This document shows, piece by piece, positions 6,285 through 13,085 of a DNA stretch of 19,644 nucleotides. The stretch spans positions 1-19,644 of the forward strand of contig CAZYMF010000082.1 in the NCBI GenBank assembly GCA_964648215.1, written 5' to 3'. Each line of letters starts with the position of its first letter. Positions within the stretch are counted from its first letter, which is position 1. The translations under genes were made by a program, and so were the position numbers. The DNA is from CAZYMF01 sp964648215. Its GTDB lineage: Bacteria; Desulfobacterota; Binatia; HRBIN30; JACQVA1. The notes under the pieces were generated by a model. That model had not been told where the DNA came from. It searched no databases and saw nothing but the letters and a program-made list of their open reading frames with translations.

Positions 6285-7508
6285 ATGCTGGCGGACACCA
6301 ACACGGGATTGCTGAAGGGCGTCAAGGTCGTCGAGATGGGGCTGTGGGTCGCCGGGCCGGCGACGGCGGCGGTGCTCGGCGACTGGGGCGCGGACGTGAT
6401 CAAGATCGAGAACCCCGCCGGCGGCGACCCGGTGCGCGGGCTGATGGCGATGGGCATTCCGCTGGCGCTGCCGGTTCATCCCGCCTTCGAGCTCGACAAC
6501 CGCAACAAGCGCAGCGTCGCCGTCAACGTGCAGACAGACGAAGGACGCGCCGTCGTTCGCCGGCTATTGCAGGACACCGACGTCTTCGTCTCCAACGTGC
6601 GCCCCGCCGCCTTGCAGCGCGCCGGGCTGGCGTACGCCGACGTGCGGCCGGACAACCCGCGCCTGATCTATGCCCTGCTCACCGGCTACGGCACCGCCGG
6701 CCCGGAGAAGGACCGCGCCGCGTTCGACTACGCCGCCTTCTGGGCGCGCGCGGGCGCCATGGCCTGCCTCGGGGAGCCGGAGGGACCGCCGCCGTCGCAG
6801 CGGCCGGCGATGGGCGATCACCTCGCCGCTCTGTCGCTCGCCGGAGCGGTGTGCGCGGCGCTCTATCACCGCGAGCGCAGCGGCGAGGGCCAGGAGATCC
6901 AGCTCTCGCTCTTTCAGACCGGGCTGTGGATGATGGCCACCGACATTCAGACGTGTCTCGTGACCGGCGTCTCACCCAACCCGCCCTCCGGACGCACCGT
7001 GCCCAACCCGCTGTGGAACCACTACCGGGCGCAGGACGGCAAGTGGTTCCACCTGGTGATGCTGCAACCGGACCGCTACTGGACGCGCTTCTGCGACGCC
7101 ATCGACCGCGCCGATCTCGCCAGCGACGAGCGCTATGCCGACGTCGTCAGCCGCGTGCAGCACGCGGTCGAGCTGATCGCGTTGCTCGACGAGATCTTCG
7201 CCGGCCGGCCGCTGGCGGAGTGGGCCGAGCGGTTCAACCGCCACGAGCTGGTGTGGGGCCCGGTGCAGACCATCGACGACGTCGTGCGCGACCCGCAGGC
7301 GCGCGCGCTCGGCGCCTTCGAACACGTGCCCCATCGCAGCGGCGAGGAGATCGAGCTGGTGCGCAGCCCGGTGGAGTTCGGCGCCACGCCCGCCACCATT
7401 CGCCAGACCGCACCCGAGCTGGGCGAGCACACCGAAGCCGTCCTGCTCGAGCACGGCTACACCTGGGAAGACCTCGCCGCGCTGAAGGAAAAGGGCGCGA
7501 TCGGATAA
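6285..7508 (+). CDS. CaiB/BaiF family (class III) CoA-transferase
   Basis: 407 residues, a normal length for the family. These cytoplasmic dimers move coenzyme A between carboxylic acids through an aspartyl-CoA intermediate. Family landmarks include the N-terminal LLKGVKVVEMG (about 9-19), GADVIKIENPAGGDPVR (35-51), NRNKRSVAVN (72-81) and the catalytic Asp178 in AMGDHLAAL. The C-terminal part has the usual GPVQTIDDVVRDPQ segment. The ATG at 6285 is preferred over the in-frame TTG at 6249 because CAGGA at 6273-6277 is correctly placed before it. No partner dehydrogenase, hydratase or ligase lies next to it, so the acid substrate cannot be assigned. It is transcribed divergently from the VPEID gene and ends about 125 bp before the converging thiD. 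Confidence 0.93.
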   Translation: MLADTNTGLLKGVKVVEMGLWVAGPATAAVLGDWGADVIKIENPAGGDPVRGLMAMGIPLALPVHPAFELDNRNKRSVAVNVQTDEGRAVVRRLLQDTDVFVSNVRPAALQRAGLAYADVRPDNPRLIYALLTGYGTAGPEKDRAAFDYAAFWARAGAMACLGEPEGPPPSQRPAMGDHLAALSLAGAVCAALYHRERSGEGQEIQLSLFQTGLWMMATDIQTCLVTGVSPNPPSGRTVPNPLWNHYRAQDGKWFHLVMLQPDRYWTRFCDAIDRADLASDERYADVVSRVQHAVELIALLDEIFAGRPLAEWAERFNRHELVWGPVQTIDDVVRDPQARALGAFEHVPHRSGEEIELVRSPVEFGATPATIRQTAPELGEHTEAVLLEHGYTWEDLAALKEKGAIG

Positions 7509-7530
7509 GCCGGTTCAAAGCTACACGGTA

Positions 7531-7586
7531 CAAGCATCAAGGGACAAGCCGGAGAATTCCGCCGGCTTGAAACTTGTGACTTGAAG
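7531..7586. repeat. Imperfect inverted repeat with a central perfect stem
   Basis: CAAGCCGG (7545-7552) and CCGGCTTG (7562-7569) form a perfect 8-bp stem with a 9-nt loop. Outside it, CAAGCATCAAGGGACAAG (7531-7548) agrees at 15 of 18 positions with the reverse complement of the stretch ending near 7586, which carries CTTGTGACTTGAAGCTTG. The low-complexity CAAG/CTTG character is unlike coding DNA. It lies between two converging genes and may be a spacer repeat family or terminate transcription. Confidence 0.5.
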
Positions 7587-7595
7587 CTTGGGGTA

Positions 7596-7614
7596 GCCGG
7601 GAGTGACTCCCGGC
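7596..7614. terminator. Hairpin between converging CoA-transferase and thiD
   Basis: GCCGGGAG (7596-7603) and CTCCCGGC (7607-7614) form a perfect 8-bp, very G+C-rich stem with a TGA loop, 20 bp beyond the stop codon of thiD and downstream of the CoA-transferase. No T-run follows on either strand. It probably serves both converging transcripts as a weak or processing-type terminator. Confidence 0.45.
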
Positions 7615-7633
7615 GTGGCCGGTCGGGACGGCA

Positions 7634-8431
7634 CTATCCTTCGTTCTCGAGCCAGGCCAGCGGGTTGGCGGGACCGTCGCCGTGGCCGAGGGCGAGGCCG
7701 GCGCGGATGCTCTCGGTGATGAATCGCTTGCCGACGTCGATGGCTTCGTCGAGGGAGCGGCCGAGGGCGAGATTGGCGGTGATCGCCGCCGACAGCTGGC
7801 AGCCGGTGCCGTGGGTGTGCGGCGTGTCGATGCGGGCGGCGCGCAGCTCGCGCACGCGGTGACCGTCGTCGAAGACGTCGACCATCTCCGGGCCCTGCAG
7901 ATGTCCGCCCTTGAGCAGGACGGCGCGGGCGCCCCGGGCAATCAGGGCGCGGGCCGCCGCCCGCATCTCGGCGACGTTCGACACCGGCAGGCCGGTGAGC
8001 GCAGCCGCTTCTTGCGTGTTCGGCGTCACCAGCCGCGCCAGCGGGATCAAGGTCTGCAGCAGCGCCTCGCGCGCCGCGGGCGCCAGCAGGGCCGCGCCGC
8101 TCTGCGCCACCATCACCGGATCGACCACGAGCTGCTCGAGGCGCCAGTCACGGACGGCGGCGGCAACCGTTTCTATGATCGCGGCCGTCGCCAACATCCC
8201 GGTCTTGGCGGCATCGGTCCCGATGTCCGACAGCACCGCATCGATCTGCCGGCGGACAAAGTCGGGCGGCACCGTGTGAATGCCGCTGACCCCGGTGGTG
8301 TTCTGCGCCGTCAGCGCGGTGATGGCGCTGGTGCCGAACACGCGGAAGACGGTGAAGGTCTTGAGGTCCGCCTGGATTCCCGCGCCGCCGCCGGAATCCG
8401 AGCCGGCGATGGTGAGAGCGCGCGCGATCAT
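7634..8431 (-). CDS. thiD: Hydroxymethylpyrimidine/phosphomethylpyrimidine kinase
   Basis: 265 residues, normal for ThiD. It phosphorylates 4-amino-5-hydroxymethyl-2-methylpyrimidine and then its monophosphate, giving the pyrimidine diphosphate used in thiamine synthesis. Ribokinase-fold landmarks are AGSDSGGGAGIQADLKTF (9-26), LVVDPVMVAQSG (101-112), TPNTQEA (136-142) and the anion-hole HGTGCQLSAAI (207-217) with Cys211. The ATG at 8431 overlaps the stop codon of mgtE (ATGA), so translation is probably coupled. No other thiamine gene is present, so its operon partner is a magnesium channel rather than pathway neighbours. An in-frame reading continues upstream through mgtE, but that part is a shadow of mgtE. 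Confidence 0.95.
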   Translation of the reverse strand: MIARALTIAGSDSGGGAGIQADLKTFTVFRVFGTSAITALTAQNTTGVSGIHTVPPDFVRRQIDAVLSDIGTDAAKTGMLATAAIIETVAAAVRDWRLEQLVVDPVMVAQSGAALLAPAAREALLQTLIPLARLVTPNTQEAAALTGLPVSNVAEMRAAARALIARGARAVLLKGGHLQGPEMVDVFDDGHRVRELRAARIDTPHTHGTGCQLSAAITANLALGRSLDEAIDVGKRFITESIRAGLALGHGDGPANPLAWLENEG

Positions 8432-9780
8432 TTCAGGTGGTTGATCATCAAGGTGCCGATGCCGAGAAAGGAGAGGAAGCCGAAGACGTCGGTGAACGTG
8501 GTCACGATGACCCCCGAGCCGAGGGCCGGATCCTGCCGGATGGCCTTGAGCAGCAGGGGAATCGCCGCGCCCGAGAGGCCGGCCACCCCCATGTTGATGA
8601 TCATCGCCAGGAACAGCACCAGGCCGAGGTACGGATTGCCGCGCCAGCCGTAGGCGATGCCGGCGCTGACCAGGCCGGTGGCGGCGCCGATGACGATGCC
8701 GACGAGCAGCTCCTTCAGCACGGCGCGCAGGCCGGTGGAGAACTCGATCTCGCCCAGGGCGATGCCGCGGGTGATGACGGTCAGCGCTTGGGTGCCGCCG
8801 TTGCCGCCCATGCCGGCGACGATCGGCATGAACACCGCAAGCGCCACGATCTGCTGGATCGAGTGCTCGAAGAGCCCGACCACCCACGCCGCCAGGAAGG
8901 CCGTGCCGAGATTGATCATCATCCACGGCAGGCGCTTGCGTACCGAGGTGGAGGCGGGGCTGAACACGCGGTCTTCCTCGGACAGACCGGCCATGTGGTA
9001 CATGTCCTCGGTCGCCTCTTCGGTGATGACGTCGATGACGTCGTCGACCGTGATCACGCCGAGCATCCGCCCGGTGTCGTCGACGACGGGAATGGCGAGC
9101 AGGTTGTACCGCGCCACCAACCTGGCGGCGTCCTCCTGGTCGGCGAAGGCGTTGACATTGGAAGGGTCGGGAATCATCAGATCGCCGCACAGGCGCAGGG
9201 GCGGTGCCGACACCAGGCGGCGGATCGGGACCACGCCGCGCAGGCGCCCCTCATCGTTGACGACGTAGAGGTACATGATCGCCTCGGCGTCGTCGCCGAC
9301 GGAGCGCAGGCGCTCGATGGCCTCCTGCGCGGTCATCTTCTCGTCGAGCGCCACGTAGTGCGTGGTCATCACGCGGCCGGCGCTCGAGGGCGGGTACATC
9401 TCGGCCTTGTGCAGGTCGGCACGCTTGCGCTCCGGCAGACGAGAGACCACCGCGTCGCGCCGCTCTTCCGGCACCGCGTTGACCATCTCCAGCAGGTCGT
9501 CGATCTCGAGGCGCGCCAGCACGTCCGCCAGGCGCTCGTCGGTGAGCGCCTCGATGACCTCGGGGAGCATCTCGGGCGGCAGCTCCTTGAGGGTGCTGGC
9601 CGCCCGCTGATTGCTGAACAGCAGATCGACGACGGTGCGGATCTCGTCGTGATCGAGCCCGCTCAGCAGCGGCGCCAGGTCGGCCGGGTGCAGGCGCGCG
9701 AGCAGCCGCTCGGCGCGGCCGGTGACGCCACCCGCGATCAGCTTGCGCAGGATTCCGACTGTGACTTTTGCTGTCGCCAT
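8428..9780 (-). CDS. mgtE: MgtE family magnesium channel
   Basis: 450 residues, full length. MgtE is a homodimeric Mg2+ channel of the cytoplasmic membrane whose cytosolic part closes the pore when Mg2+ is plentiful. The alpha-helical N domain is about residues 10-130 (HPADLAPLLSGL, DERLADVLARLE), the CBS pair about 135-260 (GRVMTTHYVALDE, LLAIPVVDDTGRMLGVITVDDVID), then a connecting helix and five membrane segments from about 285. MPIVAGMGGNGGTQALTV (318-335) is the family signature, and Asp431 in TFTDVFGF corresponds to the pore Asp432 of Thermus MgtE. It lies downstream of the DUF2333 gene and the 32-residue peptide gene, with a 170-bp gap, and overlaps thiD by 4 bp. Confidence 0.96.
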   Translation of the reverse strand: MATAKVTVGILRKLIAGGVTGRAERLLARLHPADLAPLLSGLDHDEIRTVVDLLFSNQRAASTLKELPPEMLPEVIEALTDERLADVLARLEIDDLLEMVNAVPEERRDAVVSRLPERKRADLHKAEMYPPSSAGRVMTTHYVALDEKMTAQEAIERLRSVGDDAEAIMYLYVVNDEGRLRGVVPIRRLVSAPPLRLCGDLMIPDPSNVNAFADQEDAARLVARYNLLAIPVVDDTGRMLGVITVDDVIDVITEEATEDMYHMAGLSEEDRVFSPASTSVRKRLPWMMINLGTAFLAAWVVGLFEHSIQQIVALAVFMPIVAGMGGNGGTQALTVITRGIALGEIEFSTGLRAVLKELLVGIVIGAATGLVSAGIAYGWRGNPYLGLVLFLAMIINMGVAGLSGAAIPLLLKAIRQDPALGSGVIVTTFTDVFGFLSFLGIGTLMINHLK

Positions 9781-9792
9781 GTGGAAGATCCC

Positions 9793-9836
9793 GCTCTTCG
9801 CGCCGGGACCTCCAACAGGGCCTAGACGAGAAGAGC
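9793..9836 (-). promoter_or_regulatory. Stem-forming leader just upstream of mgtE
   Basis: GCTCTTC (9793-9799) pairs exactly with GAAGAGC (9830-9836), enclosing 30 nt, and the structure ends 13 nt before the mgtE start codon in the transcript. A second short pairing (CCT with AGG around CCAAC) is possible inside. It does not resemble the M-box Mg2+ riboswitch as far as I can judge. Regulation of mgtE by RNA structure is only a possibility. Confidence 0.3.
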
Positions 9837-9950
9837 TTGTGTTCGCTCGCTACTGTACGGCTCGAGCCGCTGGTCGCCTTCTGTATCCATCTCTAACGCG
9901 TCAGATTATCTAGCCTAGTTCCCCGCCTCGCGCCAGCGAATTCGGGCGTT

Positions 9951-10049
9951 TCAACCGCCGAGCATGTAGAGCAAGTCGATGCCGACGAAGGCGATCAGGA
10001 CGATGCCGATCACCACCCAGAGGAGAAGGCGTCGAGTGCGCTCCGTCAT
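9951..10049 (-). CDS. 32-residue single-helix membrane peptide
   Basis: An ATG at 10049 opens a 32-codon frame ending in TGA. The peptide starts MTERTRR, then has one strongly hydrophobic helix (about residues 8-22), and ends DLLYMLGG. The charged head (two Arg followed by LLLW) predicts an inward N-terminus. It begins 21 bp after the stop codon of the DUF2333 gene on the same strand, so the two are probably co-transcribed. The ribosome binding site is weak (GACGGAC directly before the ATG). The amphipathic design, position and clean start and stop suggest a real small membrane protein, perhaps a partner of the DUF2333 protein or of MgtE, but I know no family for it. Confidence 0.55.
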   Translation of the reverse strand: MTERTRRLLLWVVIGIVLIAFVGIDLLYMLGG

Positions 10050-10070
10050 GTCCGTCGCACCACGGGCCGC

Positions 10071-10997
10071 CTACTTGTCCAGCTCCTCGCGCACCGAGTA
10101 GAGCTTCTGGCGCGCCTCGTTGACGTAGGCGTCCAGGTTGCGGCGGGAATTGGCGAAGATGCCGTCGGGAGAGCCGTCGAGAACCACCACCGGCTTCATC
10201 GCCGCCGCCTTGCCCAGCGCCACCTCGACCTCGGCGAGCAAGGTGTCGATGATCGGCTTGTTGACGAAGCCGTCCTGATACTCGCGCTCGACCGCCTGCG
10301 TGAGGTGATAGAGGACGTAGGTGACCCCCTGCGCGTGATAGAAGAGATCGTCGGTGCGGAAGAACCCCGGTGACGGTTGATACAGAGAGGCGTGGGCGTC
10401 CCCGAGCATGTCGGTCCACGCCTGCATCAAGCGGATCAGCTCCATGTTGCGGCGGTTCATCGGCTTCGACTGCGGCGGCGAGGTCCTGAGGCCGGCGACG
10501 TAGGCGCGCAGCCGCTTGACGCCGTCGCTGTACTTGCTCTCCGCCGACGGGAACCAGAACTTGAAGGGATCGTTGCGGAAGTCGGTGTCGGCCACCACCA
10601 GGTTGGGGTCGTACTGGTCGCTCGACACCTTGGTCAGATGATCCTTGAACACGCGCAGGCTCTCGCGCACGGCGAGCAAGATTCCCAGCTGGCGGTTGGC
10701 GTTGTTGTCGGCCCACAACGAGGGGCTCCAGAGGAAGAAGTCGTTGGGCCGCCAGCCGGTGCCGCCGCTCAGCTCGTGATCCATGATCTCCGCGATCGCG
10801 GTCGCGTACACCTCGCCGCCGACCAGCGACTGACTCTTCGGGAAGGTCGTCCTGACGCTGAAGGGCAGGCGGTCGTGGCGTACCTGGGTGAAGTGGAGGA
10901 CCAGCGGTCCCCCGATCACCACCAGGGCGATGAGCGTGACGAGGCCGATCAGCGCAGCCGATCCGCCGCGGCGCCGTTCCGTTGCATTCTCTGCCAT
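10071..10997 (-). CDS. DUF2333 family membrane-anchored protein
   Basis: 308 residues. A short basic cytoplasmic head (ATERRRGG) is followed by one membrane helix (about 13-34) and a large periplasmic domain. The segment GWRPNDFFLWSPSLWADNNANRQLG (about 81-105) is the conserved core of the DUF2333 family as I know it, and the C-terminal part is mostly helical (VREELDK end). No function is established for the family and no catalytic motif is evident. GAGGA lies 3 bp before the ATG, slightly close but usable. The 32-residue membrane peptide follows 21 bp downstream, then mgtE. The gene is divergent from the PaaX-like regulator. Confidence 0.85.
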   Translation of the reverse strand: MAENATERRRGGSAALIGLVTLIALVVIGGPLVLHFTQVRHDRLPFSVRTTFPKSQSLVGGEVYATAIAEIMDHELSGGTGWRPNDFFLWSPSLWADNNANRQLGILLAVRESLRVFKDHLTKVSSDQYDPNLVVADTDFRNDPFKFWFPSAESKYSDGVKRLRAYVAGLRTSPPQSKPMNRRNMELIRLMQAWTDMLGDAHASLYQPSPGFFRTDDLFYHAQGVTYVLYHLTQAVEREYQDGFVNKPIIDTLLAEVEVALGKAAAMKPVVVLDGSPDGIFANSRRNLDAYVNEARQKLYSVREELDK

Positions 10998-11093
10998 TGG
11001 TCCTCGCTAGCACGCCTGGCAAGACGAGTGAACATACCCGCGGTCCGGTGTAGGAGGGGCGACCGGAGACCAGCGCCGACGACATTACAGGGA

Positions 11094-11122
11094 TTGACGT
11101 ACGGGCTCACATTCGGTAATGT
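11094..11122 (+). promoter_or_regulatory. Promoter of the PaaX-like gene, probably leaderless
   Basis: TTGACG (11094-11099) is followed after exactly 17 bp by TAATGT (11117-11122). The expected start of transcription, about 7 bp further, falls on the GTG at 11130, and there is no Shine-Dalgarno sequence before that GTG. Together these point to a leaderless mRNA. The -10 match is only moderate. Confidence 0.42.
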
Positions 11123-11129
11123 TCTGCCG

Positions 11130-11996
11130 GTGCAGCTGACAGCCCGAAGCTTCCTTCTCGATCTGCTCTCGACCCTGCGGACCGGCACGATGGCCGTGCG
11201 CGGGCTGGTCGCCGCCGGCGAGCGTCTCGGCATTGCCGAGAACAGCATCCGGGTGGCTCTGGCGCGGCTGCTGGCGGCCGGCGAGGTCGAACGCGACGAG
11301 CGCGGCCGCTACGGCCTGGGCGCGCAAGCGGCGGCGGTGCGCGGACAGGTAACCTCGTGGCGCACCCTGGACGAGCGCCTGCTGCCGGTGTGGGACGGGA
11401 GCTGGATCGGCGTGCATCGCTCGGGGCACGCGCCGCGCGCCACCGCCAAGAACCTGCGCCGGCGCGAGCGCGCGCTGCGGCTGCTCGGCTTTCACCGGCT
11501 GGAAGCGGGTCTCGAGGTGCGACCGAACAACTTGCGCGGCGGCGTCGCCGAGATCCGCGAGCGCCTGCACGCTCTCGGTCTGGAGCCGCAGGCGCCGGTG
11601 TTCGCGCTGAGCCAGCTCGACGCGGCGACCGAGACGCGGGCGCGCGAGCTGTGGGACACCGCCGCGCTGCGCTCGGGCTACCAGCGCTCGCTCGCCGACC
11701 TGGCGGCGAGCGAGAAGCGGTTGCCGCGGCTCTCCGAGCACGAGGCGATGGTCGAGTCGTTTCTGCTCGGCGGCCGGGTGATCCGGCAGCTGGTCCTCGA
11801 TCCATTGCTGCCCGAGCCGCTGCTGCCGGGGGCCGAGCGCGCCGCGCTGCTGGCGGCGCTGCGTCGCTACGACCGGCTCGGGCGCGAGTGCTGGAGCTCC
11901 TTCATGCGCTCGCTGGGAACGCCGCATCTGCACGCGCCGCACGACACGCGCATGGCGCACGGACCCGAACGGCTGCGTGCCGTCGGGCTAGCTTGA
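11130..11996 (+). CDS. PaaX-like transcriptional regulator
   Basis: 288 residues from the GTG at 11130, near the usual length of about 300. An N-terminal winged-helix domain (about 5-65) contains TARSFLLDLLSTL, the recognition region LGIAENSIRVALARLLAAGEVER and the wing ERGRYGL, the PaaX-like layout. The middle has WDGSWIGVH and a LGFHRLEAGLEVRPNNL segment (PaaX ferredoxin-like domain), and the C-terminal part is helical (ESFLLGGRVIRQLVLDPLLPEPLLPG), as in PaaX_C. The founding member represses phenylacetate catabolism through phenylacetyl-CoA. Here no paa genes are present and the gene 18 bp downstream is a fatty-acid desaturase, so an acyl-CoA ligand controlling lipid metabolism is a reasonable inference. 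The frame is open far upstream, but that part overlaps the opposite-strand DUF2333 gene and is not coding. Confidence 0.87.
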   Translation: MQLTARSFLLDLLSTLRTGTMAVRGLVAAGERLGIAENSIRVALARLLAAGEVERDERGRYGLGAQAAAVRGQVTSWRTLDERLLPVWDGSWIGVHRSGHAPRATAKNLRRRERALRLLGFHRLEAGLEVRPNNLRGGVAEIRERLHALGLEPQAPVFALSQLDAATETRARELWDTAALRSGYQRSLADLAASEKRLPRLSEHEAMVESFLLGGRVIRQLVLDPLLPEPLLPGAERAALLAALRRYDRLGRECWSSFMRSLGTPHLHAPHDTRMAHGPERLRAVGLA

Positions 11997-12014
11997 TCTC
12001 TGGAGGGAAACCGG

Positions 12015-13013
12015 ATGACGACCACCACCGCCGATTCGAAATGGCTCGATGCGTTCTCGCGCGCGGAGATCGACGATCTCCTCGCCTGCGACGATCGCCG
12101 CTCGTGGCTGTCGCTGGCGACCAACTGGGGACTGATTGCGGCGGCGTTCGCGCTGGTCGCGTGGGCGCCGAACCCGCTGACGATCGTGATCGCCCTGTTG
12201 GTGATCGGCGCGCGCCAGCTCGGTCTCGCCGTGCTCATGCACGAGGCCGCGCACCGCACGCTGTTCGACAACCGCCGGCTCAACGACTGGGCGGGCAACT
12301 GGCTGGCGGCGTTTCCGGTGTGGGGCGACCTGCGTCCGTACCGGCGCTACCACCTGCAGCACCACGCCAAGACCGGCACGGCGGAGGATCCCGACCTCGG
12401 ACTGGCGGCGCCGTTTCCGGTGACGCGCGCCAGCCTGCGGCGCAAGATCTGGCGCGATCTGTCGGGGCAGACCGGCTGGAAACGGGCCAAGGCGACCTTC
12501 AAGCGCGACCTGGGGATCAGCCGCGGCCGCGCCGCCCGCGGCGGCGACGCCGGCATCACCAGCCTTCACGGCGTGATCATCACCAACGTCGTCCTGCTTG
12601 CCCTGCTGACGTTGGCCGGCCATCCCTTTCTCTATCTCCTCTGGCCGGCGGCGTGGTTGACGACGTACAGCCTGGTGATGCGCGTCCGCTCGATCGCCGA
12701 GCACGGCATGGTGCCGGACCAGACGCACCCGCTGCGCAACACGCGCACGACGCTGGTGCGCTGGTGGGAACGGTTGCTGATCGCCCCCAATCGGGTGAAC
12801 TATCACCTCGAGCACCACCTCCTGATGACGGTGCCGCACTACAACCTGCGGCGCCTGCATCGCCTGCTGCGCGAGCGCGGCCTGCTGGAGCAGGCCTGCG
12901 TCACGCGCGGCTATCTCCAGGTGCTGCGCCTGGCCTCCTCGCGCCCCGACAGCGACGCCGCGCCGTCGCCCGCGCCGTCGGAATCGTCGCTGACCCTGCG
13001 GCCACCGTTCTAG
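12015..13013 (+). CDS. Membrane fatty-acid desaturase / hydroxylase family protein
   Basis: 332 residues. A diiron membrane enzyme that removes hydrogens from, or hydroxylates, an acyl chain using O2 and a ferredoxin- or cytochrome-type donor. All three histidine boxes are intact: HEAAH (76-80), HLQHH (113-117) and HLEHH (264-268), plus His230 in AEHG. Membrane segments are around 38-75 and 186-222. Residues 311-332 form a Pro/Ser-rich tail. GGAGGG at 12002-12007 is a good ribosome binding site for the ATG. It starts 18 bp after the PaaX-like gene, so the regulator probably controls this gene and itself. Substrate and double-bond position cannot be read from the sequence; relatives include acyl-lipid desaturases and carotenoid hydroxylases. 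Confidence 0.92.
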   Translation: MTTTTADSKWLDAFSRAEIDDLLACDDRRSWLSLATNWGLIAAAFALVAWAPNPLTIVIALLVIGARQLGLAVLMHEAAHRTLFDNRRLNDWAGNWLAAFPVWGDLRPYRRYHLQHHAKTGTAEDPDLGLAAPFPVTRASLRRKIWRDLSGQTGWKRAKATFKRDLGISRGRAARGGDAGITSLHGVIITNVVLLALLTLAGHPFLYLLWPAAWLTTYSLVMRVRSIAEHGMVPDQTHPLRNTRTTLVRWWERLLIAPNRVNYHLEHHLLMTVPHYNLRRLHRLLRERGLLEQACVTRGYLQVLRLASSRPDSDAAPSPAPSESSLTLRPPF

Positions 13014-13036
13014 CTGGCGTCCTGGCGTGTATTGGT

Positions 13037-13055
13037 TCCCTCTCCCAGAGAGGGA
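13037..13055. terminator. Hairpin between converging desaturase and sulfatase genes
   Basis: TCCCTCTC (13037-13044) and GAGAGGGA (13048-13055) form a perfect 8-bp stem with a CCA loop. It lies 23 bp after the desaturase stop and 30 bp past the sulfatase stop. The CCCTCTC/GAGAGGG motif is a frequent intergenic hairpin in proteobacteria. It has no T-run, so its strength as a terminator is uncertain. Confidence 0.55.
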
Positions 13056-13085
13056 TAGGGAGCCCGGGCGGGAGACCGCTGCCGC

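Noticed and set aside
7634..9190. 518-codon frame suggesting a longer ThiD fusion
   Set aside because: The upstream half is an Arg/His-rich shadow of mgtE. ThiD begins at the ATG at 8431 with the expected N-terminus.
9903..9910. GATAAT on the minus strand as a -10 box for mgtE
   Set aside because: It matches 5 of 6 positions but no -35-like hexamer stands 16-18 bp upstream, so I did not call a promoter.
10377..11996. 539-codon version of the PaaX-like regulator
   Set aside because: The first 250 codons run antisense to the DUF2333 gene and have no conserved features. The winged-helix domain starts right after the GTG at 11130.
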